64,000 bases of DNA from Nonomuraea jiangxiensis (lineage in GTDB: Bacteria > Actinomycetota > Actinomycetes > Streptosporangiales > Streptosporangiaceae), in the NCBI RefSeq assembly GCF_900099965.1, contig NZ_FNDJ01000001.1:684170-748169 (forward strand), written 5' to 3'. The translations under genes were made by a program, and so were the position numbers. Shown here in pieces: positions 8,168 to 18,476 of this stretch. The notes below the pieces were generated by a model. The model ran no database searches. It was given only the letters and a program-made list of their open reading frames with translations, and was not told the DNA's origin. Positions within the stretch are counted from its first letter, which is position 1; every line of letters starts with the position of its first letter.

Positions 8168-8827
8168 ATGACGACGGAGAAGCGCGGCGGGGGAGGGATG
8201 AGCGAGCAGCGGCGTACGCGGCTGCGGCTGGAGATCTCCCGGGAGGCGGCGCGGCTGTTCTGGGAGCAGGGCGTGGCCGCGACGAGCGGCGACCAGATCG
8301 CCGAGGCCGTGGGCCTGTCGACGCGCACCATCTGGCGGCACTTCCGCAGCAAGGAGGCCTGCGCCGAGCCGGTCGTGATGCAGGGCGTCATGACGCTGAT
8401 GAGCGTGCTGCGCCGCTGGCCCCGGGAGAGCTCTCTTGAGGACCACCTGCTCGCGGAGCTGACCCGGCTCGGCCACGAGAAGCCGCCCGTCGATCTCGCC
8501 GACGAGCTGCTCGCCATGAAGATGATCCGGCTCGCCGACACCGAGCCGGCTCTCCGTTCGGCGTGGTTGATGGCCTGTGACCAGACCGAACGCGAGATGC
8601 GCGCGATCATCGGCGACCGTCTTGAGCGCCCCGCCGACGACCTGGAGGTGCGGCTGCACGCGGCGGCGGCGGCCTCTGTGGTGCGCGTTCTCGACGAGCA
8701 CATCGGCGCCGCCGTCCTCGCCGGGGGCGACCTCACCGAGTTCCAGGACGTGCAGGCCCTCACCCGGCGATACGCCCAGGCGATCCGTACAGCCACCGGC
8801 GGAGCCGTCGGCGACCCCATCGGCTGA
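8168..8827 (+). CDS. TetR-family transcriptional regulator
   Basis: The N-terminal helix-turn-helix is clear: EISREAARLFWEQG, then TSGDQIAEAVGLSTRTIWRHF. The C-terminal ligand-binding domain extends to residue 219. ATG 8168 is taken as start; ATG 8198 (ten codons later) and ATG 8129 are alternatives, but 8129 lies inside the probable operator palindrome and is unlikely. Head-to-head placement with an aldo/keto reductase suggests the two form a substrate-responsive pair. Confidence 0.85.
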   Translation: MTTEKRGGGGMSEQRRTRLRLEISREAARLFWEQGVAATSGDQIAEAVGLSTRTIWRHFRSKEACAEPVVMQGVMTLMSVLRRWPRESSLEDHLLAELTRLGHEKPPVDLADELLAMKMIRLADTEPALRSAWLMACDQTEREMRAIIGDRLERPADDLEVRLHAAAAASVVRVLDEHIGAAVLAGGDLTEFQDVQALTRRYAQAIRTATGGAVGDPIG

Positions 8828-8871
8828 GACAGCGCCGATCGCACCGCGACGAACCCAGAAGGGTGTCCGTT

Positions 8872-10803
8872 ATGCCCATGCCCGACAAGGCGCGCGAGGT
8901 TCCGCGCCTCGCCGTTGAAGATCTCTTCGGCGCGCCCCTTCGTGCCGGCGCGTCGATCTCACCCGACGGCTCCACCATCGCCTACCTGGCTCCCTGGCGG
9001 GAGCGCCTCAACGTATGGGTGGAGAGCGTCGATTCGGACGGGGAGGCGCGCTGCGTCACCGCCGACCACGACCGCAGTGTGCTCCGCTACCACTGGAGCG
9101 ACGACCCGCGCTGGCTGCTGTACGAGCAGGACGGGGCCGGCGACGAGAACTGGCACGTCTTCCGGGTCGACCTGGACGACCCGGACGCCGAAGCCGTCGA
9201 CCTCACCCCCTTCCCCGGGGCCAGGGCCGTGGGCTTCGAGATGAGCGTCACCCGGCCGGGCAAAGCGACCCTGCATCTGAACCACCGCAACCCCGTCGAG
9301 TTCGACCTCTACGAACTCGACATCGCCACGGGTGAGCTGACGATGCTGGCACAGAACCCCGGTCAGGTCGGCGGTCTGCTGCACACGCGCGACGGCGACC
9401 TGTACGCCCACGGCCTGACGGCCGACGGCGACATCGAGCTGTCGCGGTGGGACCCCGGCACGGGGCAACTGCGTCCGGTCATCACCTTCGACGGCTCCGA
9501 CTACCCGCTGGACATCCAGCCGTTCCAGCTCACCCCGGACGGCACCGGCGCGTGGATCGGCTCCAACCGCAACAGCGAACGGACCCGCGTCGTGCGGCTC
9601 GACCTGGCCACCGGCGAGGAGTCCGAGGTCGACAGCCACCCGCTGTACGACCTCGACCCGCGTTCCGCCGTCTTCCCCACACTGCCCTCGCCGCTCATCC
9701 TCGACCGGGGCACGGGAGAGCTGATCGGGGTGCGCTACCTTGGCGAGCGGCAGGTGATCCGGCCGCTGGACCCGCGTTTCGCCGCGGTCCTCGAGAACCT
9801 CGAAAAACTGTCCGACGGCGACCTGCTGGCACTCTCGTCCGACACGAGCGGTCAGCGCTGGATCGTCAGCTTCAACCACGACCGCGACCCCGGCGTCACC
9901 TACTTCTACGACCACACCACCCGGCAGAGCCGGATGCTCTTCCGGCCCTACCCGGACCTGGACCCCGATGTGCTCGCCCCCATGACACCGGTCACGATCC
10001 CCGCCCGGGACGGACTGCGGCTGCCCTCCTACCTGACGCTGCCCGTGGGAGTGGAACCCACGCGGCTGCCGCTGGTGCTGCTCGTCCACGGCGGCCCCTG
10101 GCACCGGGACGGCTGGGGTTTCGATCCCAGCGCCCAGTTCCTCGCCAACCGTGGGTACGCGGTGCTCCAGGTCAACTTCCGCGGCTCGACCGGCTACGGC
10201 AAGGCGTTCCTCAAGGCCGGCATCGGGGAGCTGGCCGGGAAGATGCACGACGACCTCATCGACGCCGTGGACTGGGCCGTCAAGCAGGACTACGCGGACC
10301 CGGACCGCGTCGCGATCTTCGGCGGCTCGTACGGCGGTTACGCCACCCTGGTCGGCGTCGCCTTCACCCCCCACGTCTTCGCCGCGGCGATCGACTTCTG
10401 CGGCCCCTCCAACCTCGTCACCTACCTGCGCACCGCACCGGAGTTCGTCAAGCCCTACCTGGTCAACAACTGGTACCTGTACGCCGGAAACCCCGACGAC
10501 CCGGAGCAGGAGGCGGACCTGTGGGCCCGCTCGCCCCTCAGCCGCGTCGACGACATCCGCACACCGCTGATGGTGATCCAGGGCGCCAACGATCCCCGCG
10601 TCGTCAAGGCCGAGTCCGACCAGATCGTCGACGCGCTGCGCGCCCGCGGGGTCGAGGTCGAGTACATGGTCAAGGAGGACGAGGGCCACGGCTTCGTGAA
10701 TCCGGAGAACAACATCGACATGTACCGCGCGGTCGACCGCTTCCTCGCCCGGCACCTGGGGGGAGCGGCGGACCCGGACAGGTCCCGCGGGGACGAGGCA
10801 TAG
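8872..10803 (+). CDS. S9 family serine peptidase (acylaminoacyl-/prolyl-oligopeptidase type)
   Basis: The 643-residue protein has an N-terminal beta-propeller region (about residues 1-370) and a C-terminal alpha/beta-hydrolase peptidase domain. The triad is visible: Ser486 in GGSYGG, Asp574 in NDPRVV and His606 in EGHGF. The oxyanion-region HGGPWHRDGWGF and the NFRGSTGYG motif are typical of S9C peptidases. It lacks a signal peptide, so it is cytoplasmic and probably trims short peptides. ATG 8872 fits best with AGAAGGG; GTG 8863 and ATG 8878 are alternatives. It follows the TetR gene by 44 bp but the product gives no link. Confidence 0.9.
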   Translation: MPMPDKAREVPRLAVEDLFGAPLRAGASISPDGSTIAYLAPWRERLNVWVESVDSDGEARCVTADHDRSVLRYHWSDDPRWLLYEQDGAGDENWHVFRVDLDDPDAEAVDLTPFPGARAVGFEMSVTRPGKATLHLNHRNPVEFDLYELDIATGELTMLAQNPGQVGGLLHTRDGDLYAHGLTADGDIELSRWDPGTGQLRPVITFDGSDYPLDIQPFQLTPDGTGAWIGSNRNSERTRVVRLDLATGEESEVDSHPLYDLDPRSAVFPTLPSPLILDRGTGELIGVRYLGERQVIRPLDPRFAAVLENLEKLSDGDLLALSSDTSGQRWIVSFNHDRDPGVTYFYDHTTRQSRMLFRPYPDLDPDVLAPMTPVTIPARDGLRLPSYLTLPVGVEPTRLPLVLLVHGGPWHRDGWGFDPSAQFLANRGYAVLQVNFRGSTGYGKAFLKAGIGELAGKMHDDLIDAVDWAVKQDYADPDRVAIFGGSYGGYATLVGVAFTPHVFAAAIDFCGPSNLVTYLRTAPEFVKPYLVNNWYLYAGNPDDPEQEADLWARSPLSRVDDIRTPLMVIQGANDPRVVKAESDQIVDALRARGVEVEYMVKEDEGHGFVNPENNIDMYRAVDRFLARHLGGAADPDRSRGDEA

Positions 10804-10932
10804 AGTCCGCGGTATTTGGGTCGTTCGGCCGGTTGCCATGGGACGGGAGGGGAAAGCACCCGACTGATACGTCGTGACAGGGAGCAGGTGAGCGATGCCC
10901 GCACACGAACCGGCGCCCTGCGGCGGGCGGCC

Positions 10933-11697
10933 ATGAGGCTCGCCGGCGCGCACGTCCTGGTCACCGGGGCCTCCTCCGGCATCGGGGCGGCCACCGCGCG
11001 GGCGCTGGCCGGCACCGGCGCGCGGCTGACGCTGGCCGGGCGCGATCGCGCCCGGCTGGCGGCCGTCGCCGCGGCCACCGGCGGTGACGTGCTGGCCTAC
11101 GACGTCGCCACCCAGGCCGAGGAGCTGGTCGCCCGGGCCGGGCCCGTCGACGTGCTGGTGAACAACGCCGGCGTGGGGTGGGCGGGGCCGTTCGTGCGGA
11201 TGCCGGCCGGTGACGTCGAGCGGCTGCTGGCGGTCAACCTCGCCGCGCCGATCGCGCTCACCCGGCTGCTGCTGCCCGGGATGGTGGCGGCGGGCCGCGG
11301 GCACCTCGTGTTCGTGGCCTCCATCGCCGGGGCGGTGGGCGTGGCCCAGGAGGCCGTCTACTCGGCCACCAAGGCGGGGCTGCTGGCCTTCGCCGAGGGC
11401 CTGCGCCACGAGTTGCACCACGTGCCCGGCGTCGGCGTGTCCGTGCTGCTGCCCGGGGTGGTGGACACCCCCTTCTTCGTCCGGCGCGGCACCCCGTACA
11501 CGCGGGCCTGGCCGGCGCCGGTCGCGCCGGAGCGGGTGGCGCGGGCGATCCTGGCGGCGATCAGGGACGGCCGGCCGGAGTCGTTCGTGCCGGGCTGGCT
11601 ACGGGTGCCGGCCAGGCTGCGCGGAGCGGCGCCCGGCGCGTTCCGCGCGCTCGCCCGGCGTTTCGGAGGCATGCCGGGGCCGGCCGCCGACGGGTGA
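10933..11697 (+). CDS. Short-chain dehydrogenase/reductase (SDR)
   Basis: The classical SDR motifs are all present: TGASSGIG (about residues 10-17), VNNAGVG, a catalytic Ser in FVASIAG and YSATKAG. The YxxxK lysine and Ser/Tyr triad are intact, so an active NAD(P)-dependent oxidoreductase is expected. ATG 10933 starts just before the Rossmann fold. GTG 10888, with GGGAGC beside it, would add 15 residues and cannot be excluded. It converges on hpnH with a 5-bp gap. The substrate is unknown. Confidence 0.85.
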   Translation: MRLAGAHVLVTGASSGIGAATARALAGTGARLTLAGRDRARLAAVAAATGGDVLAYDVATQAEELVARAGPVDVLVNNAGVGWAGPFVRMPAGDVERLLAVNLAAPIALTRLLLPGMVAAGRGHLVFVASIAGAVGVAQEAVYSATKAGLLAFAEGLRHELHHVPGVGVSVLLPGVVDTPFFVRRGTPYTRAWPAPVAPERVARAILAAIRDGRPESFVPGWLRVPARLRGAAPGAFRALARRFGGMPGPAADG

Positions 11698-11702
11698 GCG
11701 GG

Positions 11703-12707
11703 TCAGCCGTTCCTGATGGCGCGCAGTGACTGCCGCAGGGACCCGACCGTGGCCAGGACGGCGGTCGGCTCGTATCCGCAGTGCGCCATGCAGTTGTCGC
11801 ACCGGGGATCGCGGCCCCGGCCGTAGGCCGACCAGTCGGTGTCCTCGATCAGCTCGCGGTAGGTCTGCGCGTACCCGTCGGCCATCAGGTAACACGGCCG
11901 CTGCCAGCCGAACAGCGAGTACGACGGGATGGCCCAGGCGGTGCACGGAAGCTCGATCCGGCCCTCCAGGAAGTCCAGGAACAGCGGCGAGTGGTTGAAC
12001 CGCCAGCGCCGCCGCCGCCCGCCGGCGAACGCCTCGCGGAACAGCGCGCGGGTCTCCCGTACGCCCATGAACCGGTCCTGGACGGGCGCCTTCTCGTACG
12101 CGTACGCGGGAGAGACCATCATCTGGTCGACCGCGAGCTCGTCATTGAGGTAGTCGAGCACCTCGATGACGGTTCGCGGGCTGTCCGAGGAGAAGAACGT
12201 CGTGTTGGTGGTGACCCGGAAGCCGCGCCGCTGGCACTCGCGCACGGCGGCGACCGCCTCGTCGAAGACGCCCTCCTTGCACACCGAGGCGTCGTGCCGC
12301 TCGCGCACGCCGTCGATGTGCACGGTCCAGGCGAAGTAGCGCGAGGGTTCGAACTCGTCGATCTTCTTGGGGATGAGCAGCGCGTTCGTGCACAGGAACA
12401 CGTACTTCTTCATCTCGACGAGCCGGTGGACCAGCTCGCCGATCTGCGGGTGCATGAGCGGCTCGCCGCCGGCGATGGACACCATCGGGGCGCCGCACTC
12501 CTGTATGGCGGCCACGGCCTGCTCCACCGGCATGCGCCGCTTCAGCACCTCGGCGGGATGCTGGATCTTGCCGCAGCCGGCGCATTTCAGGTTGCACGCG
12601 AACAGCGGCTCCAGCTCCACCAGCAGCGGGAACTTGGTACGCCCCCGCAGCCGCTGGCCGAGGATGTAACCGCCGACGCGCAGGACCTGCCGTATCGGGA
12701 TCGTCAT
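11703..12707 (-). CDS. hpnH: Hopanoid biosynthesis radical SAM protein HpnH
   Basis: The 334-residue protein has the radical-SAM cluster motif C-NLK-C-AG-C at C38, C42 and C45. In the known pathway HpnH adds a 5'-deoxyadenosyl group to diploptene, giving adenosylhopane, the first step of side-chain extension. Other family features are [11 protein letters not shown] and [14 protein letters not shown], and a C-terminal cysteine set ([13 protein letters not shown]). ATG 12707 overlaps the stop of the upstream hpnG-ispH gene (ATGA), so the two are translationally coupled. It is the last gene of the minus-strand hopanoid operon. Confidence 0.92.
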   Translation of the reverse strand: MTIPIRQVLRVGGYILGQRLRGRTKFPLLVELEPLFACNLKCAGCGKIQHPAEVLKRRMPVEQAVAAIQECGAPMVSIAGGEPLMHPQIGELVHRLVEMKKYVFLCTNALLIPKKIDEFEPSRYFAWTVHIDGVRERHDASVCKEGVFDEAVAAVRECQRRGFRVTTNTTFFSSDSPRTVIEVLDYLNDELAVDQMMVSPAYAYEKAPVQDRFMGVRETRALFREAFAGGRRRRWRFNHSPLFLDFLEGRIELPCTAWAIPSYSLFGWQRPCYLMADGYAQTYRELIEDTDWSAYGRGRDPRCDNCMAHCGYEPTAVLATVGSLRQSLRAIRNG

Positions 12708-14197
12708 GACAACGCCTCCTTCGGTAGCGAGAACTGCACGGTCTCTCGGGCGATCACCCGCTCCTCGACGGCCACCGGGCCGAGCCCGCGCAGGGCCGAC
12801 ACGATGTCGTCCACGAGCGAGGGCGGGGCGGAGGCGCCGGCGCTGAGCCCGACCGTACGGGCGCCGGCGAGCCAGTCGAGGGCGATTCCGCCCTGGTCGT
12901 CCACCAGGTGGGCCGGGGTGTGGTGGCGGGCGACCTCCACCAGGCGCAGCGAGTTGGAGGAGTTGGCCGAGCCCACGATGAGGACGACGTCGGACTCCGC
13001 GGCGATCGCGCGGACGGAAGCCTGGCGGTTGGTCGTCGCATAGCAGATGTCGTTCCGCTTCGGCCCCCGGGCGTCGGGGAAGCGGCCGCGGATCGCGGCG
13101 GCGATCTCCGCCGCCTCGTCCTCGGCGAGCGTCGTCTGCATGAGGTAGGCCACCGGCCGGTCGCCCGGCAGGGCCGCCACGTCGTCCACCGTCTGCACCA
13201 GCACGCCCGCCCCGCCGGTCTCGCCCAGCGTGCCCTCGGCCTCCTCGTGGCCGGCGTGCCCGATGAGGGCCACCAGGCGTCCCTCGGCGGCGAACCGGCG
13301 CGCCTCCGCGTGCACCTTGGACACCAGCGGGCAGGTCGCGTCGATCACCCGCAGCCCGCGGCGGTCGGCCGCGTCCCGGACCTCCGGGGACACCCCGTGC
13401 GCGGAGAAGACGGTCACCGCCCCGGCCGGCACCTCGTCGAGCTCGTCCACGAACACCGCGCCGCGCCGGCTCAGGTCCGCCACCACGTGCAGGTTGTGCA
13501 CGATCTGCTTGCGTACGTAGACGGGCGGGCCGTACCGCTCCAGCGCCACCTCGACGATCTCGATGGCGCGCTCCACCCCCGCGCAGAACGAGCGCGGCTC
13601 GGCCAGCAGCACGATCCGCGGCCCGGTGGCCGCAGCCCAGCGCGCCAGGACGGGGCCGACGGCGCCGAGCGTGCGGCGGGCGGCGACGCCCCGGGCGAGC
13701 GTGCCCGGGCTCAACAGCGGCGCCGCGGGCGTGTCGACGATGACCCGCACGGCGGCCAGCGGCCTGCCCACGGTGGCGCGGGCCAGCGGCCCGGTCTCCA
13801 TGTCCACGGCGTACGCGCCGGTCGCCGCGAGGCGGTGCCGCTCCGCGCCGCCGACCAGGTGATCGGCGGTGACCAGCGGCCCGATCCGGACGGGCAGCCC
13901 GGCCCTGGCCAGCTCTCCCGCGAGGAGAGGAGCGGAAGGACACGGATGCACACGCCCGGCGAACCGGACCTCGCTCGCCACCAGGACGTCGCCGGGCCGC
14001 AGGCTCCGGTCGACGGCGCCGCCGAAGCCGACCACGGCCACCGCCTCTTGCCCGCCCAGGCCGACGGCCGCCCTGGCCGCCCGCCGTGGGCCGACCCCGG
14101 TGACGACCACCCTGGTCCCGGACAGGCCGGCAGGCAGGCCGCGGCTGACCGCGCGGGCCTCGATCCCGAGCGCGGCGCAGATCAGCAGCCCCGTCAC
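12704..14197 (-). CDS. HpnG-type nucleosidase fused to IspH (HMBPP reductase)
   Basis: A single 497-residue frame joins two enzymes. Residues 1-190 are a nucleoside-phosphorylase-fold HpnG-like domain ([21 protein letters not shown]), which in the hopanoid pathway removes adenine from adenosylhopane. Residues 193-495 are IspH/LytB, the [4Fe-4S] enzyme that makes IPP and DMAPP from HMBPP: cluster cysteines C205, C289 and C385, His in IVHN and SAHG, and Glu321 in AEGT. No stop or frameshift separates them. ATGA overlaps join it to shc upstream and hpnH downstream. The fusion puts isoprenoid precursor supply and hopanoid tailoring in one polypeptide. Confidence 0.88.
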   Translation of the reverse strand: MTGLLICAALGIEARAVSRGLPAGLSGTRVVVTGVGPRRAARAAVGLGGQEAVAVVGFGGAVDRSLRPGDVLVASEVRFAGRVHPCPSAPLLAGELARAGLPVRIGPLVTADHLVGGAERHRLAATGAYAVDMETGPLARATVGRPLAAVRVIVDTPAAPLLSPGTLARGVAARRTLGAVGPVLARWAAATGPRIVLLAEPRSFCAGVERAIEIVEVALERYGPPVYVRKQIVHNLHVVADLSRRGAVFVDELDEVPAGAVTVFSAHGVSPEVRDAADRRGLRVIDATCPLVSKVHAEARRFAAEGRLVALIGHAGHEEAEGTLGETGGAGVLVQTVDDVAALPGDRPVAYLMQTTLAEDEAAEIAAAIRGRFPDARGPKRNDICYATTNRQASVRAIAAESDVVLIVGSANSSNSLRLVEVARHHTPAHLVDDQGGIALDWLAGARTVGLSAGASAPPSLVDDIVSALRGLGPVAVEERVIARETVQFSLPKEALS

Positions 14198-16080
14198 GAG
14201 GATTCCTGACCTGCCGCGTCGCGGCGCAGGTAACGCCCGAGGGCGCTGATCGGGAAGACGAGCCGGTAGAGGTGGTAGTTGAGGTAGAAGTCGCCGGGGA
14301 AGCCCGTGCCGGTGAAGTACGGTTCGTCCCAGGTGCCGTCCGGCCGCTGCCGCTCCACCAGCCAGCGCACCCCCTTGTCCACCGCCGGGGAGCGCTCACC
14401 GGCGGCGAGCAGGGCCAGTAGCGCCCAGGCGGTCTGCGAGGCGGTCGAGGCGCCGCGGCCGATCCAGGCCGGGTCGCGGTAGGAGCGCAGGTCCTCGCCC
14501 CAGCCGCCGTCGTCGTTCTGGTGCCGTTCCAGCCAGGAGACGGCGCGACGTACCGAGGAGTGTCCGGGACGGACGCCGGCGGCGACGAGCGCGGGCACGG
14601 CGGCGCCGGTGCCGTAGACGTGGTTCGCTCCCCAGCGGCCGAACCACGACCCGTCCTCCTCCTGCGCCTTGAGCAGCCAGACCACCCCCCTGCGCAGGAC
14701 GGGCGAGCCGGGCCGCTCCTTGGCCAGCGCCTCGACGACGTGCGCGGTGACGTCGGCGGACGGCGGGTCGATCACCGCGCCGAAGTCGCAGAACGGCAGC
14801 CTGGTGCAGAGCGTGCGGTCGTTGTCGGCGTCGAACGCCCCGAAGCCGCCGTCGGCACTGGCCATGCCGGCCATCCAGCGGACCCCGCGCTCGATCGCCG
14901 GCCGCGCCCCGGGGCGGTCCAGCCGGCGCAGCGCCAGCACCACCTCCGAGGTGTCGTCGGTGTCGGGGTAGCCGTCGTTGTCGAACTCGAACGCCCAGCC
15001 GCCGGGCGCCAGGCCGGGCCTGCGTACGGCCCAGTCGCCCGCCGTCGTGACCTCCTCGCGGAGCAGCCAGTCGGCGGCCGCGGTGACGGCCGGATGGTCG
15101 GCGGGAGTGCCCGCGTCGAGCAGCGCGTTGATCGCCAGCGCCGTGTCCCAGACGGGCGACTGGCACGCCTCCAACCGGCGCCCCCGCTCGTCGCGGATGG
15201 TGAACCGGTCGAGCCCGCCGATCGCCCGGCGCATCACCGGATGGTCCAGGTCGTAGCCGGACAGGTGAAGCGCGAGGATGGAGTACACCCACGGAGGCTG
15301 GATGCCGCCCCAGGACCCGTCGGCCTCCTGGCGTGCGACGACCCAGCCGACGGCGCGCCGCAGCGCGGTCCGCCGCAGGACCGGCGACGGATGCCGCTCA
15401 TACCGGTGCAGCACCTTGTCCAGCGCTTGGAACACCGTCTCCCAGCCCCCGCGCGCCGCCCGGCGGGGCGCCCGTCCGGTACGCAGCTCGGGCAGCTCGA
15501 ACGGGAGCCCGCGCACCGGCCGGTGCGCCATCACGACGGTCATGGGCACGATCGTCTGCCTGGCCCAGCAGCCCCAGTCGTAGATGTTGAGCGGGAACCA
15601 CCGCGGCAGGAACATCAGCTCGGGAGGCACGACCGGCAGGTCCCGCCACGACCACTCCCCGAACAGGGCCAGCCAGATCCGGGTGAACACCCGGCTAGCC
15701 TCGATGCCGCCCATGGCCCTGACCTGCCCGGCCGCGGCCCGCATGTGCTCGGCCTCCGGCGGATCGCCGGCGAGCCGCAGCGCGGCGTACGCCTCGATCG
15801 TGGTGGACAGGTCCGCGGGTCCTTCGTGGAAGTTGGCCCACGTGCCGTCGGCCCGCTGCTCGGAGCGGATCCACCGGGCGGCCTCCGCGGTGTCCTGCTC
15901 GGTGCGGATGCCGAGGAACTGCCGCAACAGCAGGTCCTCCGCGTCCATGGTCACGTTGGTCTGCAGCTCGCCCTTCCACCAGCCCTCCGGCGACCGCAGG
16001 CCGATCAGGTGGTCGCAGGCGGCCTTTAGGGCGTGCTCGGCGGTGGCGAGCCCGCTCTGAGTCGTTTCGAGGGTGGTCAT
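14194..16080 (-). CDS. shc: Squalene-hopene cyclase
   Basis: The 628-residue triterpene cyclase has the catalytic acid motif DTDD at residues 373-376. QW-type repeats are visible along its length (for example [50 protein letters not shown]). It converts squalene to hopene/hopanol at the membrane. Length matches family members of about 630-680 residues. It begins 1 bp after the upstream prenyl synthase stop and overlaps the hpnG-ispH start by four bases, showing tight coupling within the hopanoid operon. Confidence 0.95.
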   Translation of the reverse strand: MTTLETTQSGLATAEHALKAACDHLIGLRSPEGWWKGELQTNVTMDAEDLLLRQFLGIRTEQDTAEAARWIRSEQRADGTWANFHEGPADLSTTIEAYAALRLAGDPPEAEHMRAAAGQVRAMGGIEASRVFTRIWLALFGEWSWRDLPVVPPELMFLPRWFPLNIYDWGCWARQTIVPMTVVMAHRPVRGLPFELPELRTGRAPRRAARGGWETVFQALDKVLHRYERHPSPVLRRTALRRAVGWVVARQEADGSWGGIQPPWVYSILALHLSGYDLDHPVMRRAIGGLDRFTIRDERGRRLEACQSPVWDTALAINALLDAGTPADHPAVTAAADWLLREEVTTAGDWAVRRPGLAPGGWAFEFDNDGYPDTDDTSEVVLALRRLDRPGARPAIERGVRWMAGMASADGGFGAFDADNDRTLCTRLPFCDFGAVIDPPSADVTAHVVEALAKERPGSPVLRRGVVWLLKAQEEDGSWFGRWGANHVYGTGAAVPALVAAGVRPGHSSVRRAVSWLERHQNDDGGWGEDLRSYRDPAWIGRGASTASQTAWALLALLAAGERSPAVDKGVRWLVERQRPDGTWDEPYFTGTGFPGDFYLNYHLYRLVFPISALGRYLRRDAAGQESS

Positions 16081-16081
16081 G

Positions 16082-17092
16082 TCAGTGATCCCTGGCTGTG
16101 ATGAATCGGGCGATCTGCAGGAACTCGGCGCGTACGTCCGCCGGCAGGTCCGCCTCGTCGAGCCGCCGGGCCGCGGCGTCGAGGCGCCGCTCGGCCTCCA
16201 GCTCGGCCCACGCCCGGCCGCCCGCCTGCTCCACCATCCGGGCGGCCTCGTGCAGGTCGGCCTCCGCCAGCTGCCCCGGCCTGGCCAGCAGCTCGGCGAG
16301 GCGCTCCCCGGACTCCGTACCGCCGGTGAGCGCGGCGACCACGGGCAGGCTCTTCTTGCGGGTCCGCAGGTCCGACAGGACCGGCTTGCCCGTCACCTCG
16401 GGTTCGCCCCAGATGCCGAGCAGGTCGTCGGCCAGCTGGAACGCCAGACCGGCCTCGGTGCCGAACTCGAACAGCGAGCCGGCCAGCGAGCCGCTGCCCT
16501 CCACCGCGGTGACGCCGATCGAGCAGGCGCAGGCGAGCAGCGCGGCGGTCTTGTGCCGCGACATCAGCAGGCACTCGTCCCTCGTCACGTCGTCACGGTC
16601 CTGGAACTCCAGGTCGAGGGCCTGGCCCGCCATGAGCGAGAGCGTGGCGTGATTGAGCATGCGGGCCGCCGCCGCGTAGCCGGGGGTTTTCTGCTCCAGC
16701 AGGAGCTCCCCGGCCAGGACGAGCAGCGCGTTGCCGCAGAGGATCGCCTGGGAGCGGCCGAAGACCGTCCAGGCGGCCGGGCGGTGCCGGCGTACCGGGT
16801 CGTCGTCCATGACGTCGTCGTGCAGGAGGGAGAAGGCGTGCACGAGCTCCACCGCGGCGGCGGCGGGCAGGCACCGCTCGGCGCCGGCTCCCGCGGCCCG
16901 GGCCGACAGCACCGCGAGCGTGGGCCGCAGGGCCTTGCCGCCGGCGGCGCGGGGCCGGCCGTCGCCGTCGGTCCAGCCGAAGTGATAGCGGGCGACGCGT
17001 GCGGCGTGCGGGTCGAGGCGGTCGACGGCCGCGCGCAGCACCGGCTCGACGAGCTCGCGGGCGGCCTCCGCCGGTGGCAGGGTCAGGGTCAT
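16082..17092 (-). CDS. Polyprenyl (farnesyl-type) diphosphate synthase
   Basis: The 336-residue protein carries the first aspartate-rich motif at D92, D93 and D96 (LLHDDVMDDDPVRRHRPA) and a second motif FQLADDLLGIWG. The latter ends in Gly rather than Asp, as in many actinobacterial members. It presumably makes farnesyl diphosphate for HpnC/HpnD in this operon; chain length is inferred from context. Its ATG at 17092 overlaps the hpnE stop (ATGA), and shc starts right after it. Confidence 0.9.
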   Translation of the reverse strand: MTLTLPPAEAARELVEPVLRAAVDRLDPHAARVARYHFGWTDGDGRPRAAGGKALRPTLAVLSARAAGAGAERCLPAAAAVELVHAFSLLHDDVMDDDPVRRHRPAAWTVFGRSQAILCGNALLVLAGELLLEQKTPGYAAAARMLNHATLSLMAGQALDLEFQDRDDVTRDECLLMSRHKTAALLACACSIGVTAVEGSGSLAGSLFEFGTEAGLAFQLADDLLGIWGEPEVTGKPVLSDLRTRKKSLPVVAALTGGTESGERLAELLARPGQLAEADLHEAARMVEQAGGRAWAELEAERRLDAAARRLDEADLPADVRAEFLQIARFITARDH

Positions 17093-18423
17093 GACACGCT
17101 CTCCTGGTGTCGCATGTGGTGTCTGACCAGGCTGGCCGCGTGGAGTCCGCTGCGTACGGCGCCCTCCATGGTGTCGGGCCAGCCGGTGTCGGTCCAGGCG
17201 CCGGCCAGATAGAGGCCGGGCCATCGGGTGGTGCCCTGCGGGCGGAGCGCGCCGCTGCCGGGGCCCTGGCGGAACGTCGCGCGCCGCTCCCTGGTAACGA
17301 AGAAGTCGGTCATCCTGGCCTCGTGCGCGGCCGGGAACACCGAGCGCAGGGCCGGGGCGAAGACCTTGCGGATGTCCGCGGTCGGCCGGTCGATCCACGT
17401 GTCCGCGACCGACACCGACACCGCCAGGTACTGTCCCTCGCCGAGTCCGGCGACGCGGGTCTTGTCGAACACCCACTGCACGGGCGAGCCGGTGACCGCG
17501 ACGAACGGCATCCGCATGACCGGCCGGTCGTAGACCACGTGGACGTTGATGATGGGGCTCGCGTCCAGGGCGCTCCATCCGTCCCTGCCGGGCGCCGCCC
17601 CCGGCGGGACCAGCTTCGCGGCCTGCTCGTGGCGCGTGGCCACGACCACGGCCGACGCCCGCGTCCTGACGCCGTCCACGACGACGGCCGGGCCCGGCTC
17701 GATGGCCGTGACCTTCGCCGCCAGGCGCACGGTGCCGCCGCGCCGCGCGATGGCGGCCCTGGCTGCGGTGTCGTGCAGCTCGCCCAGCGGGACCAGCGGG
17801 ATGCCCAGGTCGGCGGCGTCCGTCCGGCCGAGCAGGGCCGTCTTGAACACCTTCACCGCCGGGCCGAGCGCGGCCTCGTCGACGCCGGTGTTCAGGGCCG
17901 CGACCGCGAGCAGGTCCCAGAGCGCCTCCCGGACCGGGTCCCGCTGGCCGTGGGCCGCGAGCCAGCTCCCGAACGTCATCGTGTCGAGTGCCGGATCCGC
18001 CGGATCGAGCCTGCTCAGCGCGAGCGAGCCGCGCAGGGCCTGGAGCCGGTCGCCCGGCCCGAGCAGGCGGTAGCCCGCGAGCGCGGGCACGAAGTGGAGC
18101 GGGCCGGGCAGCGCGGTGCGGCGCAGCCGTCCCGACCGGCCCGCCGTGCCCAGCACCCGCACGTCGAACCGGCTCTGCAGGCCGACCCGCGCGGTGCCGC
18201 CGAGCCGTTCCAGCAGCCCCCGGTACGCCGTGCAGCAACGCAGGAAGACGTGCTGGCCGTTGTCCACCGTCAGCCCGCCGCGCTGGAAGGAGTAGGTGGC
18301 GCCGCCCAGCCGCGGGCGGGCCTCGTACAGGGTCACGGGATAGCCGCCCTCGGCGAGCGCCAGGGCGGCGGTGATGCCGGCCAGTCCGCCGCCGACCACG
18401 GCCACCGGCGCGATCGTCGTCAC
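17089..18423 (-). CDS. hpnE: Hydroxysqualene/squalene-associated FAD-dependent desaturase HpnE
   Basis: GTG 18423, preceded by GGGAG, gives a 444-residue flavoprotein. The N-terminal dinucleotide-binding motif is VAVVGGGLAGITAALALA, followed by LYEARPRLGGATYSF, and the C-terminal FAD motif is LYLAGAWTDTGWPDTMEGAV. In the HpnCDE pathway HpnE reduces hydroxysqualene to squalene. It follows hpnC by 53 bp and overlaps the prenyl synthase, consistent with one operon. Confidence 0.92.
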   Translation of the reverse strand: MTTIAPVAVVGGGLAGITAALALAEGGYPVTLYEARPRLGGATYSFQRGGLTVDNGQHVFLRCCTAYRGLLERLGGTARVGLQSRFDVRVLGTAGRSGRLRRTALPGPLHFVPALAGYRLLGPGDRLQALRGSLALSRLDPADPALDTMTFGSWLAAHGQRDPVREALWDLLAVAALNTGVDEAALGPAVKVFKTALLGRTDAADLGIPLVPLGELHDTAARAAIARRGGTVRLAAKVTAIEPGPAVVVDGVRTRASAVVVATRHEQAAKLVPPGAAPGRDGWSALDASPIINVHVVYDRPVMRMPFVAVTGSPVQWVFDKTRVAGLGEGQYLAVSVSVADTWIDRPTADIRKVFAPALRSVFPAAHEARMTDFFVTRERRATFRQGPGSGALRPQGTTRWPGLYLAGAWTDTGWPDTMEGAVRSGLHAASLVRHHMRHQESVS

Positions 18424-18476
18424 AGGTCTCCCGGGGAGGGTGTCGTCGGCGCCGGTTCGCGGCGCGGGCCGCCCTC

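Noticed and set aside
8959..11421. 820-codon minus-strand frame opposite the S9 peptidase and SDR
   Set aside because: It is a shadow of two motif-complete genes on the plus strand and would have to span the gap between them.
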